Notes: generated from the letters alone by a model not told the origin. A stretch of DNA of 64,000 bases from Clostridiales bacterium (GCA_022801595.1 JAAWSO010000007.1:16123-80122); one strand, 5' to 3'; positions 17,150 through 26,900 are shown, counted from the stretch's first letter. Numbers and translations: made by a program.

Positions 17150-17440
17150 TGGCGTACTCAATCTTGTAGACGTTTCCGTTGCTTCCAGAGAGCAAACAGA
17201 AATGTTTCGTCCACCTTTTCAAAGGTGGTGGGGTGTTGAGGCAAAGCCTCCACTCGTTCTCCACCGAGAACGAAATCCTTAGCCTGAGAAAACAGATCAG
17301 GAGGGGAGGGCTCGACGTTCCAGTGGAATGTTGGGCCGTCGGGAACCCGATCAAGGGGTTCCCCCGGCCGGTGAGCTGGCGTTTCGGTTCTTCCAATGCC
17401 TTCCCCGCCAGCAAACGAAAATATTCGGCTAGCTCTGGAC
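17150..17440. other. Hairpin-rich non-coding element
   Basis: At least eight consecutive inverted repeats lie in about 290 bases: a long imperfect stem from GACG (about 17169) to CGTC (about 17212); CCACCTTT/AAAGGTGG; GAGGC/GCCTC; CGTTCTC/GAGAACG; CCTGA/TCAGG; GTTCCA/TGGAAT; GGGAACCC/GGGTTCCC nested in GGCC/GGCC; GCTGGCG/CGCCAGC. Ends at a strong bidirectional terminator. A minus-strand reading frame spans it but has no ribosome site and its open state may be a by-product of the palindromes. It could be a structured RNA on either strand or a dispersed repeat. No known RNA family recognised. Confidence 0.5.
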
Positions 17441-17458
17441 GGTTGATCCATATTAATC

Positions 17459-17500
17459 AAAAAGCACACGGAACAAACTTTGTCTCCGTGTGCTTTTTTG
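17459..17500. terminator. Bidirectional intrinsic terminator
   Basis: AAAAAGCACACGGA (17459-17472) / TCCGTGTGCTTTTTT (17485-17499). Ends proBA or the hairpin-rich element on the plus strand and the phosphohexomutase gene on the minus strand. Confidence 0.92.
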
Positions 17501-17549
17501 ATATGTAAAATCAATTGGAATCAACGCTTAGGGTAAAGCGGAAGGGGGG

Positions 17550-19256
17550 TTAGCCCTCAATGCCCAGGATGCCGGGAGCGGCTGTTTGCAGCTGGGCGAT
17601 GATGGCTTCAGAATCCGCTTTGGTCGCCCCTTTACCGGATAGATAGATCTTGATTTTTGGCTCGGTACCGCTGGGACGTACGATAATTTTGCTTCCATTC
17701 TCCAAACGGTATTCCAGCACATTGGATTTGGGAAGTTTGATCTCGCTGGAAGCGTCGCCGTCGTAGCGGACCGAATTGGCGTAGTCGCTCCAGCCAATGA
17801 CTTGGAATCCGGCAATGGCAGCGGGAGGATTCTGGCGAAGGGTATCCATAATGGATTTCATCTTAATCATGCCGTCTTCGCCTTCAAACGCGAAGTTCAT
17901 CAAAGCGTTGAGGAAATAGCCATGCTTGTCATATAAAGCGTTGATCGCATCTACCAAGGTCATGCCCTGGCGTTTATAATCCACGGCCATTTCACAGATC
18001 AGCATGCTGGCATTGACCGCATCTTTGTCCCGTACATAGCTGCCGGACAGATAGCCGTAGCTTTCCTCAAAGCCAAATATGTAGCGGTTTTCCTCGCCCT
18101 TGGCTTCCAGGATAGCAATTTGATCGCCAATATATTTAAAGCCGGTCAGTACGCTGATTAACGTAATGCCGTAGGATTTTGCCACTAGATCGGTCAGGTC
18201 GGTGGATACAATGGTTTTAATGGCGATGGGGTTCTTTGGCATATTGCCCTGCTGAATGCGGTTTTTGGCGATGAAATCCAGGAGCAGAACGCCGACTTCG
18301 TTGCCGCTGAGCAGCTTATAGTTGTCGCTGTCCGCTTCTCGAACCGCGATGCCTACCCGGTCGCAGTCTGGATCCGTGGCCAAGAGCAGGTCAGGCTTGA
18401 CGGTTTCACACAGATCTAAGCCCTTTTGCAACGCTTCCCGGATTTCCGGGTTTGGATATGGGCAGGTTGTAAAGTTGCCGTCGGGCAGTTCCTGCTCTTT
18501 TACGATGGTAACGTTTTGAATGCCGATCCGATCTAGGATTTTGGTTACGCACATCCGACCAGCGCCGTTGAGTGGGGTGTAGACTACTTTCAAGTCCGTG
18601 CCTTGGCAGTCGATAACGCTTTCTTTTTGTACGGCCCGAAGGAAGGACTCGGTTACTTCCTCCGGGATTGTATGGACCAGGCCTTCTTCTTCCGCTTTTT
18701 GGTAATCCATATGCTTCACGTCAGCAAAGATGTCCAACCGGTTAATTTCATCCAAGATGGCGTCCGCCATTTCCAGGGCAACCTGGCAGCCGTCGCTGCC
18801 ATAGGCCTTGTACCCATTGTATTTGGCTGGGTTATGGCTGGCAGTGATGTTAATGCCGGCGTTGCACGTTAAATAGCGAACTGCATAGGATAAAGCAGGG
18901 GTAGGCATCAATTCCCGATAGATATGGGCATGAATGCCATTGGCGGCCAGCACCTCCGCCGCAGCTTTGGCAAACACATCGGATTTGATCCGGCTGTCGT
19001 AGGCGATGGCGACAGAAGCGCCTGCCCCCTGTTTGTTTAAATAGTTTGCAAGACCCTGGGTCGCCTTGCGGACGGTGTAAATATTGATGCGGTTGGTACC
19101 TGCGCCGATGACGCCCCGTAGGCCGCCGGTACCGAATTCCAGGTCTCGATAGAAACGGTCGTTGATCTCGGCAGGGTTGCCTTGAATGGATTCAAGCTCC
19201 TCGGTCAGATCCGGGTCCTCCAAGCTTTGAGTCAGCCATCTTTCATATTCTGTCAT
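17550..19256 (-). CDS. pgcA: Phosphoglucomutase / phosphomannomutase
   Basis: 568 residues, alpha-D-phosphohexomutase family. Interconverts hexose-1- and 6-phosphates, feeding glycogen and cell-wall precursors. Active-site Ser in TASHNPAKYNGYKAYG, metal loop DPDCDR, sugar-binding loop FEESYGYLSG, phosphate-binding RPSGTEPKIKIY. Length and the ESYGY loop fit the Bacillus PgcA/PgmB-type enzymes. Start set at ATG 19256 (MTEYERWLTQSL); upstream codons are hydrophobic noise. With glgP and the GH13 enzyme in this window it would complete alpha-glucan entry into glycolysis. Confidence 0.95.
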   Translation of the reverse strand: MTEYERWLTQSLEDPDLTEELESIQGNPAEINDRFYRDLEFGTGGLRGVIGAGTNRINIYTVRKATQGLANYLNKQGAGASVAIAYDSRIKSDVFAKAAAEVLAANGIHAHIYRELMPTPALSYAVRYLTCNAGINITASHNPAKYNGYKAYGSDGCQVALEMADAILDEINRLDIFADVKHMDYQKAEEEGLVHTIPEEVTESFLRAVQKESVIDCQGTDLKVVYTPLNGAGRMCVTKILDRIGIQNVTIVKEQELPDGNFTTCPYPNPEIREALQKGLDLCETVKPDLLLATDPDCDRVGIAVREADSDNYKLLSGNEVGVLLLDFIAKNRIQQGNMPKNPIAIKTIVSTDLTDLVAKSYGITLISVLTGFKYIGDQIAILEAKGEENRYIFGFEESYGYLSGSYVRDKDAVNASMLICEMAVDYKRQGMTLVDAINALYDKHGYFLNALMNFAFEGEDGMIKMKSIMDTLRQNPPAAIAGFQVIGWSDYANSVRYDGDASSEIKLPKSNVLEYRLENGSKIIVRPSGTEPKIKIYLSGKGATKADSEAIIAQLQTAAPGILGIEG

Positions 19257-19363
19257 AAATATTCCACGCCTTTCCCGAAATGATAGAGTAAAAAGGATCA
19301 AAACGGCGAAAAGGGGTGGACTTAGAAGCATCTACCACCCGATTGCCGCACTGCTATAGTCTA

Positions 19364-19392
19364 AGATTACCATGCAAATTGCTAGATGTCAA
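19364..19392 (-). promoter_or_regulatory. Sigma-A promoter of pgcA
   Basis: On the minus strand: TTGACA (19392-19387), 17-base spacer, TAATCT (19369-19364). Confidence 0.75.
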
Positions 19393-19414
19393 TTGATAAA
19401 ATTGCAAAATTTTG

Positions 19415-19879
19415 TTAAATATTTATGATATTCATGACAATTCCTTGTGGGGTCAGATCGAGGATGCCATAGGAGCCATCGCTGGCGCAAAGGGAACCAG
19501 GATTCATGAGATAGAGCCCATCCTCGTATTCGGTATAGGGGATATGAGTATGCCCAAACAGAGCGATTTGAGCGTGACGGCTGCGCGCCTGGGCAATCAG
19601 GTCATATAATCCGTATTTTACATTATATTTATGACCGTGAGTATAAAATATTTTGATTCCCTCCAAGGCGACTTCTCCCTCCAACGGCAGCATGGAACCC
19701 CAGTCATTGTTGCCTTTTACCTGGATAAAACGGCGGTTCGGGAACTCGATGTGGATATCGTCCATATCGTCAGCGCCGTCACCCAGATGAAAGATCAAGG
19801 CAGCATCGGGATGCGCAAGGACAGCGCGGCGCAGATTGTAGTGGTTGTTGTGGGTATCGGAGGTCACTAAAATTCGCAT
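19415..19879 (-). CDS. YfcE/MJ0936-type metallophosphoesterase
   Basis: 154 residues. Calcineurin-like phosphoesterase of the small YfcE/YsnB class. All metal-binding motifs are present: SDTHNN, HLGDGADD, KGNNDWG, THGHKYN and GHTHIP. Physiological substrate unknown; relatives hydrolyse phosphodiesters in vitro. ATG 19879 follows AAAGGAGTGG by eight bases; a start seven codons upstream would include that site. Usually located beside rph/rdgB in Clostridia, which are not here. Confidence 0.85.
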   Translation of the reverse strand: MRILVTSDTHNNHYNLRRAVLAHPDAALIFHLGDGADDMDDIHIEFPNRRFIQVKGNNDWGSMLPLEGEVALEGIKIFYTHGHKYNVKYGLYDLIAQARSRHAQIALFGHTHIPYTEYEDGLYLMNPGSLCASDGSYGILDLTPQGIVMNIINI

Positions 19880-19921
19880 GTTTTCCACTCCTTTCAAAAC
19901 AATGGTCCTGTGTGTGCTTAG

Positions 19922-19951
19922 TCATATTCTACACGATTTTTTCATAGGTAT
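19922..19951 (+). promoter_or_regulatory. Candidate sigma-E promoter of three-gene cluster
   Basis: TCATATT (19922-19928) is a perfect match to the sigma-E -35 pattern KMATATT; after a 14-base spacer comes CATAGGTAT (19943-19951), a partial match to CATACAMT. Spacing is exactly that of sigma-E promoters. Confidence 0.5.
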
Positions 19952-20001
19952 AAAGTAACTTTTTAAAATTTATTCCACATGAGAGGGAAAGGGGGCTTTC
20001 T

Positions 20002-20232
20002 ATGCCAAACCAAGACGAATTGCAGAAACTCTTGAACACCGCGGCTCAACGTTTGGGCACCAACCCAGATCAACTGAAAAACAGCGCGCAGAATGGGGAT
20101 TTATCCAAAATGCTGGGGAACCTGAACGCCAATGACGCAAAAAAATTACAGCAAGTATTAAACGACCCAGATGCGGCCAATAAATTGCTGAGCACACCGC
20201 AAGCACAGGCATTGTTGAAAAAATTCCTGTAA
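20002..20232 (+). CDS. Small helical protein, function unknown
   Basis: 76 residues, soluble, predicted all-helical, rich in Asn, Gln and Leu. It has two similar stretches: LQKLLNTAAQRL ... LKNSAQNGDLSKML and LQQVLNDPDAANKLLSTPQA, suggesting a repeat of helix pairs. No Cys, no membrane segment. Ribosome site GGGAAAGGGGG, ATG 20002. First gene of a compact three-gene unit (gaps 35 and 8 bases) behind a sigma-E-like promoter, so a role in the mother cell during sporulation is plausible but inferred. I do not recognise a named family. Confidence 0.75.
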   Translation: MPNQDELQKLLNTAAQRLGTNPDQLKNSAQNGDLSKMLGNLNANDAKKLQQVLNDPDAANKLLSTPQAQALLKKFL

Positions 20233-20267
20233 GGAGGGCGCAGGGCTAAGACATAGGGGGTGAAGGA

Positions 20268-20747
20268 ATGGACGATTTAACAGGAAAACTAAATGAAATT
20301 TTAAATAACCCACAAGCAATGGAGCAAGTCAGCGCTTTGGCAGGTATGTTAGGTTTGGGTGGCGACGCCGCTGCGTCCAGCGGAGCGCCGTCACCCGCCC
20401 CCGCGTCAGAGCCATCGGGCCAATCCAATCCATTGGGCGCTTTGGGAAACTCGGCAAATCTTGGCAATGTAGCTTCTAGTCTCGGTGGACTGGGGGCACT
20501 GGGTGGATTATTAGGTGGAAACGGCGGAGGAAACCCATTGTCCGGCATGAACGGGGAAATGATGCAGGCTATGATTAAGCTTCTTCCGTTGCTGAACAGT
20601 TTTCAGCAGGAGGATGACAATACCCGGCTTTTGCATGCGTTGCGGCCGCTGCTGGGCGGAGAACGGCAAAAAAAGCTGGATGAGGCGGTCAAGATTATGC
20701 AAATGCTTCGGCTGTTGCCGTTGCTGAAAAATCAAGGGATTTTGTGA
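20268..20747 (+). CDS. Protein with Gly/Ala/Ser-rich centre, function unknown
   Basis: 159 residues. N-terminal helical stretch (LTGKLNEILNNPQAMEQVSA) that resembles the NDP-containing part of the preceding protein, a low-complexity centre (about 35-95) rich in Gly, Ala, Ser and Pro with LGGLGALGGLLGGNGGG, and a helical C-terminus (LLPLLNSFQQEDDNTRLLHA, LDEAVKIMQMLRLLPLLK). The C-terminal Leu/Arg repeats could bind a membrane or a partner. Coding quality is good (strong site GGGGGTGAAGG before ATG). Function unknown; cotranscribed with its neighbours. Confidence 0.75.
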   Translation: MDDLTGKLNEILNNPQAMEQVSALAGMLGLGGDAAASSGAPSPAPASEPSGQSNPLGALGNSANLGNVASSLGGLGALGGLLGGNGGGNPLSGMNGEMMQAMIKLLPLLNSFQQEDDNTRLLHALRPLLGGERQKKLDEAVKIMQMLRLLPLLKNQGIL

Positions 20748-20755
20748 GGTGAATC

Positions 20756-21151
20756 ATGACGCTTGACAACGAAATGAGACGGATGCAGCAGGAGGCCATC
20801 AATCGGGTCCACGAGATGCAGGCCCGTGCCCAGCAAAAGCTTCATAATTCCCCCCAATCTGCTCAATCTCCACAAAATGGGGATTTGAGAAATACAAATA
20901 GTAATTATCATAAAAAAAATACAAATAGTAGTGATAAAATAGAACCGCCTCCGCCGCCGGCAGCGGAAGCGACGCATTCCCAAGGAAAAAAGGGGACAGT
21001 GATGGCAGCGCCGCCAAATACCTTACAAGATCTGTTTGACGGCCTGATGGAGGACCGGGAGCGGACGATGATCCTGGTTTTGATTTTGCTTTTATTCACA
21101 GAGAATGCGGATACTTCTGTGATTTTTTCCCTTTTATATACCATTTTATAG
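20756..21151 (+). CDS. Protein with disordered middle and hydrophobic C-terminus, unknown
   Basis: 131 residues. N-terminal charged helix (NEMRRMQQEAINRVHEMQAR), a disordered Asn/Lys/Pro middle containing PPPPPAAEA, then LQDLFDGLMEDRERTMILV followed by a hydrophobic end (LILLLF ... VIFSLLYTIL). The end may insert in a membrane or be a buried helix pair. Eight bases after the previous gene, with TGAGGTGAATC as ribosome site, so it is part of the same unit. No named family recognised; the sigma-E-like promoter suggests sporulation. Confidence 0.75.
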   Translation: MTLDNEMRRMQQEAINRVHEMQARAQQKLHNSPQSAQSPQNGDLRNTNSNYHKKNTNSSDKIEPPPPPAAEATHSQGKKGTVMAAPPNTLQDLFDGLMEDRERTMILVLILLLFTENADTSVIFSLLYTIL

Positions 21152-21309
21152 AAAACGGATCTATTGGCAGGGGCGCGGGCGATGGCGTACCCTGCCGTTT
21201 TGCTTTTAAAAATGATACAAATCGCAATAATTTAATAATTTTATACTAAATGTGTAAAATTAGACGGCGAATTGACGAAAAAAGAAGGAAAATCCTTGGA
21301 AATTTCCAG

Positions 21310-21338
21310 TTGAATCTGCGGGTACTTTGTGCTATAAT
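21310..21338 (+). promoter_or_regulatory. Sigma-A promoter of tRNA-Arg(CCG)
   Basis: TTGAAT (21310-21315), 17-base spacer, TATAAT (21333-21338). Confidence 0.88.
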
Positions 21339-21382
21339 AGATCAAGTCAGCAGGGATATAGAATATTCCGCCCCAAATATAA

Positions 21383-21459
21383 CCGCCCATGGCGAAGCTG
21401 GATATCGCAACAGATTCCGATTCTGGAGGCCGGGGGTTCGAATCCTCCTGGGCGGGCCA
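21383..21459 (+). tRNA. tRNA-Arg (anticodon CCG)
   Basis: Cloverleaf by eye: acceptor CCGCCCA / TGGGCGG, D-stem GCGA / TCGC, anticodon loop TTCCGAT with CCG, T-arm GGGGG-TTCGAAT-CCTCC, discriminator G and encoded CCA (21457-21459). Reads CGG codons. Confidence 0.93.
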
Positions 21460-21461
21460 GT

Positions 21462-21501
21462 AAAAAGCCCCAACATGCAATTTGCATGTTGGGGCTTTTT
21501 G
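21462..21501 (+). terminator. Intrinsic terminator of tRNA-Arg(CCG)
   Basis: Near-perfect inverted repeat AAAAAGCCCCAACATGC / GCATGTTGGGGCTTTTT. Confidence 0.92.
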
Positions 21502-21873
21502 TTCCCTCAAAAATGAAAAAATAAGCACCAGAAAAGGAGCAAAACTACTCGGAATTGGTTTCGTTCCTTTTCTAGTATCCTGTTCTAGGGGTTCCGTTTT
21601 CGCTGTGTTTTTGGGACTGGACTTTTGTCACCTGAATGAGTCCATTTCCATGCTTTTCCACCGTACAGGATGGTGAAATCCAAATCTATATTAGAATGTT
21701 TTCTCACTCCAAAGATATTCGTGAATGAGGAAATTTTTTTAGGAGTACTGGCAGAGCAGAAATGAAGTTATATGGTCTTTTGATACAAGTGACAGGTACA
21801 TTACTGAAAATATTGGGCATATACTTGATGAAGGCGGATAATTTGACCTCGTGTCCATTGCGCGCTTCTGGTT
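21502..21873. other. Gap without recognisable gene
   Basis: No reading frame with a ribosome site, no clear hairpin and no repeat was found. Base composition is mixed. It lies between the tRNA terminator and the end of the TetR gene and may be degenerate former coding DNA. Confidence 0.4.
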
Positions 21874-22464
21874 TTAATCTTTTTTCTCAACCGTCTGAAT
21901 AATTTCGTGGAGATACTGTTTGATTTGCTCCTTACCAATGGAGTCGCCTTTTTGCAGCCACCACAGGATGAAGGCGGCAATGCCGCCAGCAAAAAATTGT
22001 CCAATGATCTGACTGGATACCGGACTGGAAAAATCTGGATATCCCATCGACTTCCAATGCTTTTCGCCATGATGGGCGATGAGGCCGTTTAACTTATCCA
22101 AAAGAAAGGATAAAGTTGGGGTAAAGCTTTCTTCGATTACATGAAGGATGGCGTTTTTGTGGGTATCGATATAATCAATAGATAAGTCGCAGGCAGCGAG
22201 CTGAAGGTTTTCCGGGGGAAATTCTTGAAGTTGGTCCATTAGTTCTTTGTGTACTTGATGAACTCCATATTCCAGCAAGGCATATTTACTGTCAAAATAC
22301 TTATATAAGGTAGTGCGGTGAACCATAGCTTCCTTACAAATGTCATTGACAGTGATATCTTTGAGAGAGCGTTGCTCTAGCAAATGGAAAAAGGCTTGAT
22401 ACAGGATTTTTTTGGTTCTTTGGGAGCGAATATCTTCTTTAATATTTTGTGAATTCATATACAT
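21874..22464 (-). CDS. TetR/AcrR-family transcriptional regulator
   Basis: 196 residues. N-terminal helix-turn-helix (about 15-60): KKILYQAFFHLLEQRSLKDI and VNDICKEAMVHRTTLYKYFDSKYALL, the classic TetR signature. The C-terminal ligand domain has a YP...GQFFAGGIAAFILWWLQKG segment found in the DhaS/YcdC-like branch of TetR proteins in Firmicutes. Divergent from the RND efflux operon, so it is the likely repressor of that operon, released by a pump substrate. ATG at 22464 has a weak site; internal ATG starts are possible. Confidence 0.88.
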   Translation of the reverse strand: MYMNSQNIKEDIRSQRTKKILYQAFFHLLEQRSLKDITVNDICKEAMVHRTTLYKYFDSKYALLEYGVHQVHKELMDQLQEFPPENLQLAACDLSIDYIDTHKNAILHVIEESFTPTLSFLLDKLNGLIAHHGEKHWKSMGYPDFSSPVSSQIIGQFFAGGIAAFILWWLQKGDSIGKEQIKQYLHEIIQTVEKKD

Positions 22465-22511
22465 TCCCCTCGTTTTGTAGCCGTATTCGATATTTTTATT
22501 TTTTTATCGGC

Positions 22512-22568
22512 TTGTCATTGCATAACGATTTGAGTTAAAATAGACGTATGTAGCATTTCTCTACGTTT
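22512..22568 (+). promoter_or_regulatory. Efflux operon promoter with candidate TetR operator
   Basis: TTGTCA (22512-22517), 18-base spacer, TAAAAT (22536-22541). Just downstream lies an imperfect inverted repeat AGACGTA (22542-22548) / TACGTTT (22562-22568), at the place where a repressor would block transcription. The operator is inferred. Confidence 0.5.
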
Positions 22569-22638
22569 ATCGTTTTTATAATTTTATTATATCTCTTTTG
22601 GAGGAGAAATTGCAAGTCTAAACGGAGGAACAGAGGCG

Positions 22639-23931
22639 ATGAAATCAAAAAAGAAAATTGTGATTCCCTTGGTAATCCTGGTAATTCTTGGAATTGCCGC
22701 GGCAATTGCGATTCCTCGGATCCTGGAAGCGGCCAACAAAGAAGCTCCAGAGTTGGAAGCGCCGGTGAACATTTCTGTGGATACCCCAGGAGTCGGTGAG
22801 ATTACCCAGCAGACACAGCTGACCGGAACCGTAGAGCCGGGAGAAATCGTGTATACCATGCCGAAAATGAGTGGAGAAATCATTGCCACTAATTTTGAGG
22901 TTGGGGATACCGTGAAAGCCGGCGATGTGCTTTGTGAGATCAGCGATGAATCCATTCAGCCTCAGATTGACCAGGCGCGGGCCGGCGTTTCTCTGGCGCA
23001 GACTAATGTAGATATGGTCAACGGCGGAAGTACGGAGCAGCAGATTAACCAGTTGAAGGCTTCCCTGGAATCCGCCAAAATTACCATGGATGACGCGGAG
23101 TTGACCCTGCAGCGGACCCAAGAGCTGTTTGATGCAGGAGCGGTTTCTCAGCAAAACTTGGAGCAGGCGCAAAAAGGCTACGATATGGCAAAGCTGCAGT
23201 ATGATTCCGCGCAGCAAGCCTATGATCTGACCACTGGCAAAGTGGTGGGGGAAAATTTAGCCGCGGCCAAAGCCCAACTGAAGCAGGCGCAAACCAGCCT
23301 AGCTGCAGCCCGCCAACAATTGGAGTACACCAAAGTGACCGCTCCCATCAGCGGCGTGATTGAAAAGAAGAATGTGAATGTTCACGACATGGCTTCTCCG
23401 CAAAACGCGGTTTATGTGATTTCCAGCAAGGATCAGATGGTTGTCAAATTCTATGTGTCGGAAAATAATATGAAGAATATGAAATATGGCGATCCTCTGA
23501 CGGTAGAAAAGGGTGGAAAGACCTACCAAGGTTCCGTTCTGGAAGTATCCACCATGGTGGATTCAAATACTGGATTATTCTTGGTAAAGGGCAGTATTCA
23601 AGACGCCCAGGATCTCTATACCGGCTCTACCGTCAAAGTGACCGCCACTACCCAACGGGTAGAGAACGCTATGGTGGTGCCGCTGGATGTGGTGTACTAC
23701 CAATCCGGTAAACCGTATGTTTACGTGATGGAAGAGGGCGCTGCGAAACGGGTGTTTGTGGAAACCGGTTTATTTGACGACGCCCAAATCCAAATTACCA
23801 GCGGCTTGACCCAGGACAGCTATCTGATCACCACTTGGAGCTCACAGCTCAAGGATGGAAGTAAGGTGAACCTGGTGTCGGAGGAGACGGAATCCACGGC
23901 CTCGTCGACGGTAAGCGGGGAGGAATCGTAA
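22639..23931 (+). CDS. RND efflux membrane-fusion (periplasmic adaptor) protein
   Basis: 430 residues. N-terminal membrane anchor (KIVIPLVILVILGIAAAIAIP). Lipoyl-like half motifs GEIIATNFEVGDTVKAGDVLC and APISGVIEKKNVNVHD flank a long coiled coil (about 115-225), followed by beta-barrel domains (VKFYVSENNMKNMKYGD; ENAMVVPLDVVYY). This is the HlyD/AcrA adaptor layout that links a pump to a channel. First gene of the operon; only one base separates it from the RND gene. GAGGAACAGAGGCG provides the ribosome site. Confidence 0.92.
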   Translation: MKSKKKIVIPLVILVILGIAAAIAIPRILEAANKEAPELEAPVNISVDTPGVGEITQQTQLTGTVEPGEIVYTMPKMSGEIIATNFEVGDTVKAGDVLCEISDESIQPQIDQARAGVSLAQTNVDMVNGGSTEQQINQLKASLESAKITMDDAELTLQRTQELFDAGAVSQQNLEQAQKGYDMAKLQYDSAQQAYDLTTGKVVGENLAAAKAQLKQAQTSLAAARQQLEYTKVTAPISGVIEKKNVNVHDMASPQNAVYVISSKDQMVVKFYVSENNMKNMKYGDPLTVEKGGKTYQGSVLEVSTMVDSNTGLFLVKGSIQDAQDLYTGSTVKVTATTQRVENAMVVPLDVVYYQSGKPYVYVMEEGAAKRVFVETGLFDDAQIQITSGLTQDSYLITTWSSQLKDGSKVNLVSEETESTASSTVSGEES

Positions 23932-23932
23932 C

Positions 23933-26900
23933 ATGGGTTTGACCAAACTTGCGCTCCGCCGTCCGGTTTCCATGGTCATTGGAATTTGTGCCTTGGTTGT
24001 GTTTGGCGTCATGTCGGTATTCTCCTTTCCGATGGAGCTTACCCCGGAAATGGAAATGCCCATGATGATTGTCAATACGGTGTATCCCGGCGCCAATCCT
24101 GATGATGTGGAGAAACTGGTGACCAAGGAAGTCGAGGACGCGGTGGCCACCTTGAACGGCGTAAAAACCGTAACCTCAACCTCCAGCGAAAATATGTCCC
24201 TGGTCATGCTCCAATATGAATATGGCACCAACATGGATCAAGCCTATTCGGATTTGAAGGAAAAGCTGGACACCTACGCCAATATTTTCCCGGAAGATGT
24301 GATGACGCCAGTCATTATGGAGCTGGATATGAATGCCCAGGAAGCGATGACCTTATCCATCAGCGGGGATACGGATGAGAACCTGCTGCGGATTGTTGAG
24401 GATGAGATCGTCCCGGAGCTGGAGAAGCTTTCCACCGTTGCCACAGTAGATGTTTCCGGCGGTCAAGAGGAATACATCAGCATCGAGCTGATGGAGGATC
24501 GGATGCAGCAATATGGCTTGGATATGACCACCATTGCAAACTGCATCGGTACTGCCAATTTTACCCTGCCGGCTGGTACTGCCAGCATGGGTGATCAGGA
24601 TATGTCCGTAACGGCGGGGATTGACTACGATACTGCCGAAAGTCTAAAAAATATTCCGATCCCTTTGGGCAATGGCAATCAAATTCATCTTTCCGATGTG
24701 GCCAATGTGAAAACCGCCATGAAGGATGCGGAGAGTATCAGCCGTTACAACGGCAATGAAAATATTAGTTTGGCAATCCAGCGCCGGCAGAGCTCCAGTG
24801 TGGTGGATATGTCCAACGATGTAAAAAAGGAACTGGAATCCTTGCGGGCGGATTATCCCGGCCTGAACATTGCCATAGTCGATGACGGCAGCGACATGAT
24901 CGTCAGCTCGCTGATGTCTGTTGCCTTTACCCTGATTTTAGGCATTGTCATTTCGATGATTATCCTATTCCTGTTCTTTGGTGATATCAAGGCGTCGCTG
25001 ATTGTTGGCAGCTCTATGCCGGTTTCCCTTTTGGTGACGTTCTTGTGTATGAAAGCTATGGGCTTCTCCCTCAACATCGTCACCATGAGCAGTTTGGTGA
25101 TCGGTATCGGTATGATGGTCGATAACTCCATTGTGGTTTTAGAAAACTGTTTCCTACAACGAAGCAGGCATAAACAAAGCTTTAAAGACGCGGCTCTTCT
25201 GGGAGCTAAAACCGTGACCAGCTCGATCATTGCGTCCACCATTACCACCTGCGTCGTATTTATCCCAATTGCATTGGTATCTGGCATGTCAGGCCAGATG
25301 TTTAAGCCTCTCGGCTTTACGATTGTATTCTCTCTGGTGGCGTCGCTGATCTCGGCGATTATGCTGGTGCCCTTGACCTTTGCATTCTATAAGCCCAAGG
25401 AAAAGCAGAATACGCCGGTTACTAAGATTATGGCGGGATTGGAAAATTTCTACGGAAATGTACTCTCCAAAATTCTGAATAAACGGAAAACCGTGGTAGC
25501 GGTTTCCCTGCTGCTGTTGGTGGGCGCTTTGGCGATGGTACCGTTCTTAAATATTGAACTGATTCCGCAGATGGACGAAGGGACCGTGGAAATTTCGATT
25601 GAAACCAAACCAGGCCTGAATTTGGAGAAAGTGGATGCGGTACTAAAGAAAACGGAATCTATTGTGGCCAAGGACCCAGACGTGGAAAATTACTTATTGA
25701 CTGTAGGAAGCTCTGGTGGGATGTCCCTGAGCTCCGCCGGTTCTACCACCGCTACCTTGACAGCTTATCTCAAGGGGGATCGATCCCGGGAAACCAAGAC
25801 GGTGATCCAAGAATGGGAGAAAGCCACCAAGGATATGACGGACTGTGATCTGTCGTTTACCTCCGTGAACAGTATGGCTTCTATGGGCACTGGAGGAGAA
25901 AATGAAGTGTCTCTTAATTTCCAGGGAAGTAATTTAGACGCCCTGAAAGAACTGGATCAGCAGGTACAGGATTTGATGCGGAGCAAGGAAGGGATTTTAA
26001 CGGTATCCTCTTCCATCCAAGAGGGCGGCCCGATTGCCAAAGTGCAGATTGATCCGGTTAAGGCGGCTGGCGCAGGCTTTACGCCGATCCAGATTGCCTC
26101 CATTCTTAACTCCACTTTGAGCGGTACAGAAGCTACCACCTTGACGCAGAACGGTCAGGAATACAGTGTGATGGTGGAATATCCAGCCGGCCGATACGAG
26201 TCTGTCAATGATCTAAGCGGTTTGACGCTGATTTCCCCGACGGGGACCTCCGTTGCGCTGACGGATCTTGCAACCATTGAGTTCCAGACCAGTCCTCAGT
26301 CCATTTCCCGGAGAAAGGGTCAGTATTATGTGGAGATCACCGCAGTGACCGCCGACGGAATGGCGGCAGATCTGCAAAAAGAGCTGGATCAGGAGATGGA
26401 GGATTATGCTTTCCCACAGGGGACCTCGCTTGCCAACAGCGCCATGGACGATATGATTATGGAAGAGTTTTCTTCTTTGGGGACCGCGCTGATTGTAGCG
26501 GTGCTGTTGGTGTTTATGGTGATGGCAATGCAGTTTGAGTCGCCGCGGTACTCCCTCATGGTGATGGTTTGTATTCCGTTCAGCTTGATCGGTTCTTTTG
26601 GCTTAATGATGATCAGCGGGTGTTCCCTGAGCATGACGTCTGTTTTGGGCTTCCTGCTGCTGGTAGGCACCGTGGTAAACAACGGTATTCTGTATGTCGA
26701 TACGACCAATGAATATAAAAAGACCATGAGCGTGCGGGACGCTTTGATCTTAACTGGAAAAACCCGTTTGCGCCCCATTCTTATGACCACCCTGACTACG
26801 ATTCTGTCCATGATTCCAACGGCCCTGGCCATTGGAGATGGCGGAGAAATGATGCAAGGCTTGGCGATTGTGGTGATCGGTGGATTGACCGCTTCCACGT

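Noticed and set aside
17158..17514. 118-codon minus-strand frame through the hairpin-rich element
   Set aside because: No ribosome site, starts inside a terminator, and the frame is made of palindromes; kept only as a possibility in the finding.
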